A stretch of 64,000 nt of DNA from Actinomadura sp. 6K520. GTDB lineage: Bacteria; Actinomycetota; Actinomycetes; Streptosporangiales; Streptosporangiaceae. Below are positions 53,101 to 62,057 of the stretch, one piece after another. The notes below the pieces were generated by a model. The model saw only the letters and a list, made by a program, of their open reading frames with translations. It ran no database searches and was not told the origin of the DNA. The DNA lies in NCBI RefSeq assembly GCF_004349245.1, contig NZ_SMLC01000009.1:1-64000 (forward strand), given 5' to 3'. A program made the position numbers and the translations under genes. Every line of letters starts with the position of its first letter. Position 1 is the stretch's first letter.

Positions 53101-53270
53101 ACGTCAACCGCACCGTCACGACGCACACCGTCACCGAACCGGGGACGCACACCCTGAAGTTCTGGATGGTCGACCCGACCGTCGTCCTGCAGAAGATCGT
53201 GGTCGACACCGGAGGACTCAGGACCTCTTATCTCGGGCCCCCCGAAAGCCGGAGGGCCGGGTTTCGCTGA
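50112..53270 (+). CDS. Secreted GH115 alpha-glucuronidase
   Basis: This 1052-residue protein has a signal peptide (about 1-33) and a GH115 catalytic architecture (SPWYFWADVP, YRGFFINDENPALNRWAP, LKANYLWPAVWGRAF, DDNWGNMRK, YYHFDYVGGGRNYKW). Family members remove (4-O-methyl)glucuronic acid from xylan. A C-terminal domain (about 800-1052) is beta-rich. AGGAG precedes ATG 50112. It is the first gene of an operon with the GH10 xylanase, under a promoter flanked by CGAAA-N2-TTTCG operators. Confidence 0.92.
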   Translation: MGRPRRMWKSKLFLALVPTVIAFTAPPAAALPAGRGGQGHGEPDPASYIAFRDGRGHFPLVADGRAAPLVVSDADHPGVVRVAGDLRADIERVSGERPALSADGRVPAASAVVIIGTIGKSPLIDRLVSSGKLDVRGVKGKWETTVEQVVDHPMPGVRRAFVIAGSDQRGTIFGAYDVSRNIGVSPWYFWADVPSPRHENIYVKPGRHTQGTPAVKYRGFFINDENPALNRWAPRFFGPGKAEGYPNGFNHEFYAKIFETMLRLKANYLWPAVWGRAFAEDDPLNHATAKKYGVVMGTSHEAPMMRGIEEWNRHATPAERDADGEITKPGSDPYGGTGEWSFRRNADAVKKYWRDGIERMVDEDFEGVVTIGMRGNGDVSLPDGDGIELMENIIAAERGILADVTGKAASETPQVWTLYKEVQRYWDRGMRVPDDVTVVFTDDNWGNMRKMPAQGLPERAGGYGLYYHFDYVGGGRNYKWVDTAQLGNTWEQLHQSYQHGIRNLWVANVGDMKSNELPTQFFLDYAWDPDRWPLHRLGEWERQYAAQNFGNGPAKEIAEVLGEYGNLQALRKPELLNRRITLDPEKDLSTDPSAVVYDDEETPFYLDRYREMDGVTARWQRLAAKAERIRRRIPDELQDAYYQLVYYQVKATANLYALREAEFTNIRYAEQGRAATNDYADEAEARFDEDQAMSHYYDHALAGGKWEGFQSQPKIGYGNVERYGPNAPWQQPEKDHVALPDEIYPHLKRIEVPDGSEMGVAIDGSDEWWPKAETEAVLPEFSPYQSAPPQYIEVFNRGTDPFDYRITPGKPWVKVSHAKGRVDKQVRATVSVDWRRAPTGTTRVPIEITGADGRTVTVQAVVDKPKSFKARGFVEAGGYVSMDADGFTRATRAGGAHWKRIPGLGRTDAGMEPFPVTAPGQEPGKGPRLEYDMTLTTTGPVQVWAYLSPRNSVLSTGGLKYAVSIDGQEPQVVNITEATGANDTTMNKQWERNTSDNVNRTVTTHTVTEPGTHTLKFWMVDPTVVLQKIVVDTGGLRTSYLGPPESRRAGFR

Positions 53271-53303
53271 ACCCCCCGCCCACCCCCAAGGAGGAACGAA
53301 ACC

Positions 53304-54674
53304 ATGAGAAGAGCCCTCACCGCGGTGCTCGGAGCGGCGACACTGCTCCTGGCCGTCCTGGTGGCCGGCGCGCCGCCCGCCTCGGCGGCGAGCACGCTGA
53401 AGGAGGCGGCCGCCGCCACCGGCCGCGTCTTCGGCACCGCCGCCGCGCAGAGCCACATGGGCGAGTCCGCCTACGTCAACACGCTCAACCGTGAGTTCAA
53501 CCAGCTCACGCCGGAGAACGAGATGAAGTGGGAGACGACCGAGCCGTCCCGCGACTCGTTCAACTACGGCGCGGCCGACCAGCTCGTCAGCCACGCGCAG
53601 TCCCAGGGCATGGCGGTGCGCGGCCACACCCTCGTGTGGCACAGCCAGCTGCCGGACTGGGTCGAGGGCATCTCCTCGCGTACCGAGCTGCTGGACGTCA
53701 TGCGCAACCACATCTCGAACGTCGCCGGCCACTTCCGGGGCGACATCGAGTACTGGGACGTCGTCAACGAGGCGTTCCAGGACGGCTCGGGCGCGCGGCG
53801 GGACACGGTCTTCCAGCGCGTCATCGGCGACGGCTACATCGAGGAGGCCTTCCGGGCGGCGCGTGCGGCCGACCCGGGCGCCGAGCTCTGCTACAACGAC
53901 TACAACATCGACGGACGCAACGCGAAGAGCGACGCCGTCTACGCCATGGTCCAGGACTTCAAGCGCCGCGGCGTCCCGATCGACTGCGTCGGCCTCCAGG
54001 CGCACCTGATCGTGGGCAGCATCCCCGGTGACATCCAGGCCAACATCCAGCGCTTCGCCGACCTGGGCGTGAACGTCTACATCACCGAGCTCGACATCCG
54101 GATGCAGACCCCGCCGGACAGCCAGAAGCTGGCTCAGCAGGCGAGCGACTACCGCGCGGTGACCTCCGCGTGCCTGGCGGTCTCGGCCTGCAAGGGCATC
54201 ACCGTCTGGGGCGTGACCGACAAGTACTCCTGGGTCCCCGACGTGTTCGAGGGCGAGGGCGCGGCCCTGCTGTTCGACGACAACTACAACAAGAAGCCCG
54301 CGTACGACGCGACACTCGAAGCCCTCGGCGGCGACCCCGGCGACCCGGGCGACCCGGGAGACCCCGGTGACGGCAGCGTCACCTGCACCTACACCCGCAC
54401 CTCGCAGTGGAACGACGGCTTCAACGGCCAGGTCACCATCACCGCCGGCAGCAGCGCGGTCAGCTCCTGGACGGCCGTGCTGACCATGAACTCCGGCCAG
54501 GACGTCCAGGCCCTCTGGAACGGGACCCCGACCAGGGACGGCAACGTCGTCACGGTCAAGCCGGTCGGCTGGAACTCGAACCTGGCGGCGGGCGCGTCCG
54601 CCTCGTTCGGATTCACGGCGAGCGCACCGGACGGCGACGTCTCCGACCCGGCGCTCGCCTGCAGCACCCCCTGA
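53304..54674 (+). CDS. Secreted GH10 endo-1,4-beta-xylanase with CBM2
   Basis: This 456-residue enzyme has a signal peptide (1-29), a GH10 barrel with acid/base E156 in WDVVNEAF and nucleophile E262 in ITELDIRM, a GDPGDPGDP linker, and a CBM2 domain (about 358-456; VTCTYTRTSQWNDGF, VQALWNGT, WNSNLAAGASASFGF). It cleaves xylan and binds cellulose or xylan. AAGGAGG-like site precedes ATG 53304, 33 bases after GH115. A strong terminator follows. Confidence 0.95.
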   Translation: MRRALTAVLGAATLLLAVLVAGAPPASAASTLKEAAAATGRVFGTAAAQSHMGESAYVNTLNREFNQLTPENEMKWETTEPSRDSFNYGAADQLVSHAQSQGMAVRGHTLVWHSQLPDWVEGISSRTELLDVMRNHISNVAGHFRGDIEYWDVVNEAFQDGSGARRDTVFQRVIGDGYIEEAFRAARAADPGAELCYNDYNIDGRNAKSDAVYAMVQDFKRRGVPIDCVGLQAHLIVGSIPGDIQANIQRFADLGVNVYITELDIRMQTPPDSQKLAQQASDYRAVTSACLAVSACKGITVWGVTDKYSWVPDVFEGEGAALLFDDNYNKKPAYDATLEALGGDPGDPGDPGDPGDGSVTCTYTRTSQWNDGFNGQVTITAGSSAVSSWTAVLTMNSGQDVQALWNGTPTRDGNVVTVKPVGWNSNLAAGASASFGFTASAPDGDVSDPALACSTP

Positions 54675-54693
54675 TCCCCGCCCCCCACGGACG

Positions 54694-54730
54694 GCCGGCA
54701 CGGCGGCAGCTCCCAGGTCGCCGTGCCGGC
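54694..54730 (+). terminator. Terminator of the xylan operon
   Basis: GCCGGCACGGCG (54694-54705) pairs perfectly with CGCCGTGCCGGC (54719-54730), loop 13, then TTCCGTTCC. Confidence 0.75.
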
Positions 54731-54818
54731 TTCCGTTCCACAAGCCGCACGGGCAAGGCGTAGATCCGCTCCCACGGGTACGTGCAGCCGGAACGACGGC
54801 GACGTGCAAGGGGTCGGG

Positions 54819-56624
54819 TTGGCGCTGCGAATCGAGGACTACGGGCTGCTCGGGGACACGCAGACGGCGGCGCTCGTGGGGCGCGACGGATCGATCGACT
54901 GGCTGTGCCTGCCGCGCTTCGACTCCCCGGCGTGCTTCGCGTCGCTGCTCGGTGACGAGCACGCCGGGTTCTGGCGGCTGGCGCCCGCGTCGGGCGGGAC
55001 GTGCACGCGGCGCCGGTACCGGGAGGACACGCTGGTCCTGGAGTCGGAGTGGGAGACGCCGGAGGGCGCCGTCCGGCTCATCGACTTCATGCCGCCGCGC
55101 GGGGAGGCCGCCGACGTCGTCCGGATCGTGGAGGGCCTCGGCGGGCGGGTGCCGATGCGCATGGCGCTGCGGCTGCGTTTCGACTACGGGCGCATCGTGC
55201 CGTGGGTGCGGCACCGGGACGGTGAGCGGAACGCGATCGCGGGGCCGGACGCCGCATGGCTGAACACGCCCGTCGAACTGCACGGGCGGGACCTGACCAC
55301 GTACGGCGACTTCACGGTGTCCGCCGGGGACCGGGTCCCGTTCGTCCTGACGTACAAGCCGTCGCACGAACCGCGTCCCAAGGCGGTCGAGGCGGAGCGG
55401 GCCCTGAGGGACACGGAGCTGTTCTGGTCGGAGTGGATGCGCGGCTGCGACTACGAGGGGCGGTGGAACGCGGCCGTCCGCCGGTCGCTGATCACGCTGA
55501 AGGCGCTCACCTACGCCCCGACCGGCGGCATCGTCGCCGCCGCCACCACGTCCCTGCCGGAGCGGCTCGGCGGCTCGCGCAACTGGGACTACCGGTTCTG
55601 CTGGCTGCGCGACGCGACGTTCACGCTGCAGGCGCTGCTCGGCACCGGGTTCGCCGCCGAGGCGAAGGCGTGGCGGGAGTGGCTGCTGCGCGCCGTCGCC
55701 GGCGATCCCTCCTCCCTGCAGATCATGTACGGCATCGACGGGACGCGGCGGCTCCCCGAGTTCACGGTGGACTGGCTGGCGGGCTACGAGGGGTCGTCGC
55801 CGGTCCGGATCGGCAACGCCGCGTCCGGGCAGTTCCAGCTCGACACCTGGGGAGAGGTGCTCGAAGGGCTGCACCTGGCACGGCTGGCCGGCATCGAGGC
55901 GGACGACGACGCCTGGGACGTCCAGCGCGCCCTGATGGACTTCCTGGAGGGGCACTGGAGCGACCCCGACAACAGCCTGTGGGAGGTGCGGGGTCCCCGC
56001 CGCCACTTCGTGCACTCCAAGGTGCTCGCGTGGGCCGGGGCGAAAAGTGCCGTCCGGGCCGTGGAGCGGTTCGGGCTGGACGGGCCCGCCGACCGGTGGA
56101 GGGCGCTGTCGGAACGGATCCACGCCGACGTGTGCGAGCACGGCTACGACGCGGACCGCGGCACGTTCACCCAGTTCTACGGATCCCGCGGGGTGGACGC
56201 GGCGCTGCTGCTCATCCCGCAGGTCGGCTTCCTGCCCTGGGACGACCCGCGCGTGGTCGGCACCGTCGACGCCGTGCGGCGGGAGCTGTACCGGGACGGC
56301 TTCGTGCTGCGCTACGACACGGAGGCCGACGGAGGCGTCGACGGTCTTCCCGGTGCCGAGGGAGCGTTCCTGGCCTGCACGTTCTGGTTCGCGGACGCCC
56401 TGCACGGCATCGGCCGGACCGAGCAGGCCACCGAGCTGTTCGAGCGCCTGCTGGACCTGCGCAACGACGTGGGCCTGCTCAGCGAGGAGTACGACACCGC
56501 TGCCGGGCGGCAGGTCGGGAACACCCCGCAGGCGTACTCCCACGTCGGCCTCGTCAACACCGCCAGGCATCTCAGCGGCACACGCCCCGCGTGGCAGCGG
56601 GGCCCCCGGTCCGGACCTCGCTGA
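54819..56624 (+). CDS. GH15 glucoamylase/trehalase-family protein
   Basis: This 601-residue cytoplasmic-looking protein (no signal peptide) starts ALRIEDYGLLGDTQTAALVGRDGSIDWLCLPRFDSPACF, the signature of actinobacterial GH15 trehalases/glucoamylases. NWDYRFCWLRDATFTLQALL and a later LSEEYDTAAGRQVGNTPQAYSHVG hold catalytic Glu and substrate residues. It may hydrolyse trehalose or maltooligosaccharides. TTG 54819 follows AAGGGG; GTG 54804 would add five residues. Confidence 0.88.
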   Translation: MALRIEDYGLLGDTQTAALVGRDGSIDWLCLPRFDSPACFASLLGDEHAGFWRLAPASGGTCTRRRYREDTLVLESEWETPEGAVRLIDFMPPRGEAADVVRIVEGLGGRVPMRMALRLRFDYGRIVPWVRHRDGERNAIAGPDAAWLNTPVELHGRDLTTYGDFTVSAGDRVPFVLTYKPSHEPRPKAVEAERALRDTELFWSEWMRGCDYEGRWNAAVRRSLITLKALTYAPTGGIVAAATTSLPERLGGSRNWDYRFCWLRDATFTLQALLGTGFAAEAKAWREWLLRAVAGDPSSLQIMYGIDGTRRLPEFTVDWLAGYEGSSPVRIGNAASGQFQLDTWGEVLEGLHLARLAGIEADDDAWDVQRALMDFLEGHWSDPDNSLWEVRGPRRHFVHSKVLAWAGAKSAVRAVERFGLDGPADRWRALSERIHADVCEHGYDADRGTFTQFYGSRGVDAALLLIPQVGFLPWDDPRVVGTVDAVRRELYRDGFVLRYDTEADGGVDGLPGAEGAFLACTFWFADALHGIGRTEQATELFERLLDLRNDVGLLSEEYDTAAGRQVGNTPQAYSHVGLVNTARHLSGTRPAWQRGPRSGPR

Positions 56625-56770
56625 CGCTCGTGCCGCCGACCGCCCATGCGGGCCGGTGAACGGACGAACCCGGAGTTATGTCGCGGGAATCGCGCCCGTT
56701 AAAGTCGTGGGCCGATGCGCCGGGGAACCGGTCGGCATGAACGTCCGTCGATTACTGAAAGATCCCGGTG

Positions 56771-58054
56771 ATGACGAACCTCCTCCTGGTCTTCGCCGCC
56801 ATGCTGCTGCTGGCGGTGCTGGTGTCGAGCCTGGCCCACCGCACCGTCCTGTCGACCGCGGCGCTCTTCCTGGTGGGCGGCTTCCTGCTCGGTGACGGCG
56901 TGGGCGACGTCATCACGCTCAGCCCGGACGACGAGATCGTCAACACGCTCGCCGAGCTGGCGCTGTTCGCGGTCCTCTTCACCGACGGCATGCACGCGGG
57001 CTGGAAAGAAGTGCGCAGCGCCTGGCGGCTGCCGGGACGGGCGCTGGGCTGGGGCCTGCCGCTGACCCTCCTCATCACGGCGGCGCTCGCGCACTACGTG
57101 GTGGGGCTCGGCTGGATCGAGTCGCTGCTGATCGCGGCGGTGCTGACCCCGACCGACCCGGTGTTCGCGGCGGCGCTGGTCGGCAACGAGAAGGTGCCGC
57201 CGCGACTGCGGCACCTGCTGAACGTGGAGTCCGGCATCAACGACGGGCTCATTCTGCCGTTCGTCATCGTGTTCCTGGCGATCGCCCAGGGCTCGGAGGA
57301 TCTGCACATCGGCGCGCTCGCCAGCGAACTGGCGGTCGGGATCGCCATCGGCGTGCTGGTTCCGCTGGCCGCGCTCGCGCTGGAGCGCACCCGGCTGTTC
57401 GCGGTCTCGCCCAAGTACAAGCCGCTGAACGCCGTCGCGATCGGGCTGCTGGTGCTCGCGCTGGCGCAGGCCACGCACGGCAACCTGTTCCTGGCCGCGT
57501 TCGCCGCCGGTGTCACCGTGGCGACGGTCGGCGACCAGTACAAGGAGTCGTTCGAGGAGTTCGGCGAGCTGGTCGCCGAGTTGCTCAAGCTCGCCGCGCT
57601 GCTGGTGTTCGGGGCGCTGCTGTCGCCGACGTTCCTCGGCGACGTCGGCTGGTCGGGCTGGGTGTTCGCCGTGCTGGCCCTCGTCGTCGCGCGGCCGGTG
57701 GCGATCTGGGTGTCGTTCCTGCGGTCGAAGCTGACCGTCCGCGAGCAGACCGCGGTGATGTGGTTCGGGCCCAAGGGGTTCGCCTCGGTGGTGTACGGCC
57801 TCATCGTCCTGAAATCGGGCATCTCGGCCGCCGACGAGATCTTCCATCTGGTCGCGGTGACGATCGCCCTCTCGATCCTGGCGCACTCGTCCACCGACGT
57901 CATCGTGGCACGCGGCTTCGACCAGGAGAGCGAGGTGCCCGCCTGGTTCGACCGCTCCGGCGACGGCGAGGCCGCGGAGGAGGAGGAATCCCCGTCCAAG
58001 GGATCCGAGCCACCCGGAAAATCCGAATCGTCCGAGTCAACGGAACCGCGCTAA
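56771..58054 (+). CDS. CPA1 Na+/H+ (or K+/H+) antiporter
   Basis: This 427-residue protein has about 12 membrane segments. The CPA1 motifs LTPTDPVFAAALV and NVESGINDGLILPFVIVFL (ND pair) form the cation site. It exchanges Na+ or K+ for H+. A 40-residue acidic Ser/Glu-rich C-terminal tail is cytoplasmic. ATG 56771 is preceded in frame by GTG 56768. It stands apart from the glycosidases. Confidence 0.9.
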   Translation: MTNLLLVFAAMLLLAVLVSSLAHRTVLSTAALFLVGGFLLGDGVGDVITLSPDDEIVNTLAELALFAVLFTDGMHAGWKEVRSAWRLPGRALGWGLPLTLLITAALAHYVVGLGWIESLLIAAVLTPTDPVFAAALVGNEKVPPRLRHLLNVESGINDGLILPFVIVFLAIAQGSEDLHIGALASELAVGIAIGVLVPLAALALERTRLFAVSPKYKPLNAVAIGLLVLALAQATHGNLFLAAFAAGVTVATVGDQYKESFEEFGELVAELLKLAALLVFGALLSPTFLGDVGWSGWVFAVLALVVARPVAIWVSFLRSKLTVREQTAVMWFGPKGFASVVYGLIVLKSGISAADEIFHLVAVTIALSILAHSSTDVIVARGFDQESEVPAWFDRSGDGEAAEEEESPSKGSEPPGKSESSESTEPR

Positions 58055-58162
58055 CCCGCTGGACGTTGCACAGAAATTCTTTTTCCGGTTAATTGCCGCG
58101 AGCCCGCGGTCGAAATCGCGAAACCCGTGCGGGAATGCGCGCCGGGCGGCCAGGATGCGGGG

Positions 58163-59125
58163 ATGACCTTCCCGCTGATGCACGGGTTCGACCACATCAA
58201 CGTGGTCGCCGACCTCGACCCGGTCGCGGCGGTGCGCGACAGGGAACTCGGCGAGCGAATTCTCCGCTATCCCAAGATCCTGCCCGCCGGGTCCCCCTCT
58301 TTCGGCCATGCGGTGCAAAAAGGAAAAGAGTGGCGAATCGGATGCCTCGGTTCCGATGATCCGTCCGCCGCCCGGTACGGCCTGGCCATGGATCTGCGGA
58401 CGGCGGCGGCCGACGAGCGGGACCCCCGCACCGCCGAGGCGATGCTGGCGGCGGCCGCCAGGCTCGACCCCGAGGAGGGCGCGCAGCTCCCCAAGGACGA
58501 ATGGGAGATCGGCGACCGCAGGTACCGGATCATCCGCGTCGAGAAGTTCATCCTGATCGGCGACCGGGTCATGGAGCCGCCCAGGGCCACCGACGCCGAC
58601 CTCGCCGGCGACGGGCTGCTGCGCGGCCATCCGATCGACCCGCCCGCCCCGTGCGGCCAGTGGGAGGCGCAGCTCCGCCTGAACCTCGTCGCGCGGCTGC
58701 CCGTCGCCGGCACCGTCCCGGACATGATCCGCACCGAGGCCCGCCACGCGATCCAGGCGCATCCCGGGGTCGTGCTGCTCCCGCCCACCTTCGTCGTCGT
58801 GGAGGTCGACGGCGACTCCTGGGCGCCCCTCACCGGCGGGGACGACCCGGACCAGGCCCGCGACCGGCTGGCCCGGCACTTCACCGGCCTGCTCCCCCGG
58901 CTCCGCGAGTTCCAGGGCGACCCCGCCACCCCCGCCGAACTCGCCGAGTGGACGGCGCTCGCCGACGAGATCAGGGCGTCGACCGGCCACCGGATCACCG
59001 TCCGCGGCCGCGAGTTCCGCACCGTCCGCGTCTGCCGGATGCTCCGCCTCGGCCGCGACGGCCCCGAGTCCCCCCGCCCCTGCGACCAGGACCAGTACGG
59101 CCTCACCGACACCGCCGAAGCCTGA
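58163..59125 (+). CDS. DUF5954-like hypothetical protein
   Basis: This 320-residue protein has no signal peptide or membrane segment. RRYRIIRVEKFILIGDRVMEPPRATDAD and the repeated C-terminal RTVRVCRMLRLGRDGPESPRP match the style of actinomycete DUF5954 proteins, seen here as two related halves. Function is unknown. ATG 58163 follows CCAGGATGCGGGG. Confidence 0.6.
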   Translation: MTFPLMHGFDHINVVADLDPVAAVRDRELGERILRYPKILPAGSPSFGHAVQKGKEWRIGCLGSDDPSAARYGLAMDLRTAAADERDPRTAEAMLAAAARLDPEEGAQLPKDEWEIGDRRYRIIRVEKFILIGDRVMEPPRATDADLAGDGLLRGHPIDPPAPCGQWEAQLRLNLVARLPVAGTVPDMIRTEARHAIQAHPGVVLLPPTFVVVEVDGDSWAPLTGGDDPDQARDRLARHFTGLLPRLREFQGDPATPAELAEWTALADEIRASTGHRITVRGREFRTVRVCRMLRLGRDGPESPRPCDQDQYGLTDTAEA

Positions 59126-59494
59126 CCCGAACCCGCCCCGCGTCAGCCGATGTGCACATTGCGGCGTGCACATTGACGGCGTGCGCATCTCACTGCAGGT
59201 CACGGAGCTGAACGCAACGACCCGCCTGGCCGTTGCGGACTTTCGACAACGCCGCCCACCGCGGCGGCGTCGCGCTGCGCCCGGTTCCTGGAGCTTGCGC
59301 GCCCCCACCCCGAACCCGATGTCATCCGCCATGCGGAATCGAGCCGCGGGGGCAACCGCCATTCTCCGGCACCCCCTTAAGACCTGACTCAAATGCAAAA
59401 TACTACTCGCCGGTACCCTCAAAACGGACGTCCAGGTACGTTAACGGTAAAGCGGGCGATCGACACGCCACCGAGCCAATGGAATGGATAGAAC
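59126..59494. other. Intergenic region upstream of the STAND gene
   Basis: Short imperfect repeats of GTGCACATTG(A)CGGC occur at about 59151-59180. AT-rich sequence and GTTAAC near 59440 may belong to a promoter. I see no convincing gene. Confidence 0.35.
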
Positions 59495-61618
59495 GTGCAG
59501 TCTCCCGACGAACGGGACCGGTGGACCAACGAGCTGACGGGGAGGATAGCCGGCTCCAGCGTCCAGGCCCGGTCCATCGCCGGCGGGGTGCACATCACCG
59601 CGCCCGCCGCGCCGCAGCTTCCCTCCCCCGCCCAGCTGCCGCCACCCGGACTGTTCGCCAATCGGCACAGCGAGCTGCGGCAGCTGGGCGCGCTCGCGGA
59701 ACAACCGGGGCTCGTGGTCCTCACCGGTCCCGGCGGCGTCGGCAAGACCACGCTGGCATTGCAATACCTGCACGGGATCAAGGAACGCTACGAAGGGCAG
59801 CTGTTCATCGACCTGCGCGGCTTCTCCGGAGCCGAGCCGCTCCCGCCCGACGAGCCGCTGGAGCGCTTCCTACGGGCCCTCGGCACGGCACCGGAGAGCA
59901 TCCCGGCCCGCATCGACGAGCAGTCCGCGCTGTTCAGGTCCATGACCACCGGGCACCGCCTCGTCGTCATGCTCGACAACGCCGTCTCTGCCGCGCAGGT
60001 CCGCCCGCTGCTGCCCGGCGCCGGAGCATCGCTGGTCTTGGTCACCTCGCGCCACCGGCTGACCGGGCTCGTGGTGGACGGCGCGCGGTTCCTGGACGTC
60101 GATCCGCTCGGCGAGCGGGGGGCGCTGGAACTGCTGGAGCACCTGATCGGAGCGGACCGGATCGGAGCCGAACGCGACCATGCCCGATCGCTGGTCGAGC
60201 TCTGCGGCACCCTGCCGCTGGCCGTCTGCGCGTCCGGCGCCCGGCTGGCCGCGCGGCGGCGCTGGCCGATCGCCCGCGCGGTGGCCGAACTCAGCGACGA
60301 GGCGCGGCGGCTCTCCGCGTTGCGCACCGGTGAGGGCGACATCTCGGTGAGCGCCGTCTTCAACACCTCCTACCTGGCGCTCGACGAGGAGCACGCGACG
60401 GCGTACCGCCTGCTCGGCGTCCATCCGGGGCCCGATCTCTGCGTCGCCGCGGCGGCGGCCCTCATCGGGACGGACGAGGAGCACGCCGCGGAACTCCTGG
60501 ACGGCCTGGTGGACGCCAGCCTGCTTCTCGAAGTCCCCGGCGACCGGTACGCCTTCCACGATCTGGTCCGCCTGCACGCGCGGGCCGCGTCCCTCGCGGC
60601 GTCTCCGGTGCCCGACCGCGAGACCGCGTTCGCGCGGCTCGCCGGCTGGTATCTGACGACCGCCGTCGCCGCCGACCTCACCCTGATGCCGGGACGATGG
60701 CATCTCGGCGAACGGTACGCGGCGCCGCCAGGCGACCTGTTCGCGTCCCGCCCGGCCGCGCTGGAGTGGCTCGACCGGGAACGGCCGAACCTGGAGGCGG
60801 TCGCGCGGCAAGCACACGAGAACGGACTCCACGCCGTCACCTGGCAGCTCTCCGAGGCCATGTGGCCGCTGTTCCTGCAACGCAGGCACTACCCGTCATG
60901 GATCCGGATGTACGAGCTGGGGCTCGCCGCCGCCGAGTCCTCCGGCGATCTCAAGGCCCAGGCGCGGATGCTGGAGGGGCTCGGGATCATCCGCCTGAAC
61001 CTCCAGGACCACGACACGGCGACCGGCCACTATGAGACCGCCCTCACCCTGGAGCGGCGGGCCGGCCACCGGCTCGGGGAGGCGTCGGCGCTCGAAGGAC
61101 TCGGCGTGGTGGCGCTCGCCACCGGTGACCCGTCCCGAGCGACCGAGCTGTTCGGCCGGGCACGGGATGTGCACGCCGATCTCGGACGTCCGCGCGGGAT
61201 CGCGCTGATGGATCGGCACATCGGCGAGGCGCTCAGCCTGACCGGCCGGCACACCGAGGCCGAGGAGACCCTGACCGGCGCGCTGGAGGTGTTCACGCAC
61301 CTGGACGAGCCCTACCACCGGGCGCGGACGCTCACGTGCCTCGGCCAGGCCCGGCTGCGGGCCGGACGCCCGGACGAGGCCGCCGCCGCCCTCCGCGAGG
61401 CGCATGGCGTGGCACGTGAGATGGACGCACCGCACGTGGAGGCCGACACGCTGCGCGAGCTGGCCCGGGTCGCGCGGCACCGCGGCGACCCGGACGAGCG
61501 CCCGCTGCTGGAACGGGCGCTCGCCATCTACACCGAGCTGGGCTCGCCGCAGGCCGCGCGGGTCACAGCGCGACTCGCCGAACTCCCGGACGCGTCGCCC
61601 GGCGATCCCGGATCCTGA
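59495..61618 (+). CDS. STAND NTPase: NB-ARC with C-terminal TPR repeats
   Basis: This 707-residue protein has an N-terminal tag (SSVQARSIAGGVHI) common in actinomycete STAND proteins, an NB-ARC domain (P-loop GPGGVGKTTLA near 80, Walker B RLVVMLDNA), an ARC/winged-helix part, and about six TPRs (about 460-700). It lacks a DNA-binding or toxin effector domain, so it is not a SARP; signalling or defence roles are possible. The 3' end overlaps the convergent gene by 56 bases. Confidence 0.85.
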   Translation: MQSPDERDRWTNELTGRIAGSSVQARSIAGGVHITAPAAPQLPSPAQLPPPGLFANRHSELRQLGALAEQPGLVVLTGPGGVGKTTLALQYLHGIKERYEGQLFIDLRGFSGAEPLPPDEPLERFLRALGTAPESIPARIDEQSALFRSMTTGHRLVVMLDNAVSAAQVRPLLPGAGASLVLVTSRHRLTGLVVDGARFLDVDPLGERGALELLEHLIGADRIGAERDHARSLVELCGTLPLAVCASGARLAARRRWPIARAVAELSDEARRLSALRTGEGDISVSAVFNTSYLALDEEHATAYRLLGVHPGPDLCVAAAAALIGTDEEHAAELLDGLVDASLLLEVPGDRYAFHDLVRLHARAASLAASPVPDRETAFARLAGWYLTTAVAADLTLMPGRWHLGERYAAPPGDLFASRPAALEWLDRERPNLEAVARQAHENGLHAVTWQLSEAMWPLFLQRRHYPSWIRMYELGLAAAESSGDLKAQARMLEGLGIIRLNLQDHDTATGHYETALTLERRAGHRLGEASALEGLGVVALATGDPSRATELFGRARDVHADLGRPRGIALMDRHIGEALSLTGRHTEAEETLTGALEVFTHLDEPYHRARTLTCLGQARLRAGRPDEAAAALREAHGVAREMDAPHVEADTLRELARVARHRGDPDERPLLERALAIYTELGSPQAARVTARLAELPDASPGDPGS

Positions 61619-62057
61619 CCATCGTGACCGTGTTCCCGCGGACGAGCGTGAGCCGGGCCGGCGCGTCCGGCGACCCGCCCGCCACCACCCAGGCATGGAG
61701 GGCGGACGCGTACAGGGCCGCGTCGCCGGCCGCGCACGCGCCGCCGAGGACCGGGTCGAGCCGCGCCTCCAGGCCGCCGGCCGCCACCAGGCAGCCCCGC
61801 CGGGTGACGGCCACCGCAACGAGGCAGCCCGGGTAGGCCGCCAGGAGCCGGGCCGGATCCCCGGCACGGCTGACGATCACGTCCGCGCACGCCAGCCAGG
61901 CCCGCGAGGCGCCCTCCGGCCCGGCGACGAGGTGCTCGTCGCAGGGCGGCGGGCCGGAGCCGCCGGAGGGCGAGCGCCGCAGCGTGAGCGTCCGCCCGCC
62001 GATGAGCACGCGCACCGGTCCCGGCAGGTCGTCCCAGACCCTTACCAGCGTGCCCAT
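61563..62057 (-). CDS. Hypothetical protein downstream of transferase-like genes
   Basis: This 164-residue soluble protein (ending RPGVRRVAL) matches no family I recognise. GC-rich third codon positions and close packing support it as a real gene. Its ATG overlaps the stop of the upstream gene. It has internal Val/Ala-rich strands (DVIVSRAGDPARLLAAYPGC, TRRGCLVAAGGLEARLD). The C-terminal end overlaps the STAND gene on the other strand. Confidence 0.55.
   Translation of the reverse strand: MGTLVRVWDDLPGPVRVLIGGRTLTLRRSPSGGSGPPPCDEHLVAGPEGASRAWLACADVIVSRAGDPARLLAAYPGCLVAVAVTRRGCLVAAGGLEARLDPVLGGACAAGDAALYASALHAWVVAGGSPDAPARLTLVRGNTVTMVRIRDRRATRPGVRRVAL

Noticed and set aside
52020..56570. 1516-codon open frame on the minus strand
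   Set aside because: It is a shadow of GH115, GH10 and GH15 genes, which have recognisable domains, signal peptides and ribosome sites on the plus strand.
59380..59400. AGACCTGACT near 59390, similar to the SDR promoter
   Set aside because: Only ten bases match; the TATGCGCTTA part and a TTGACA at 17 bp are absent.
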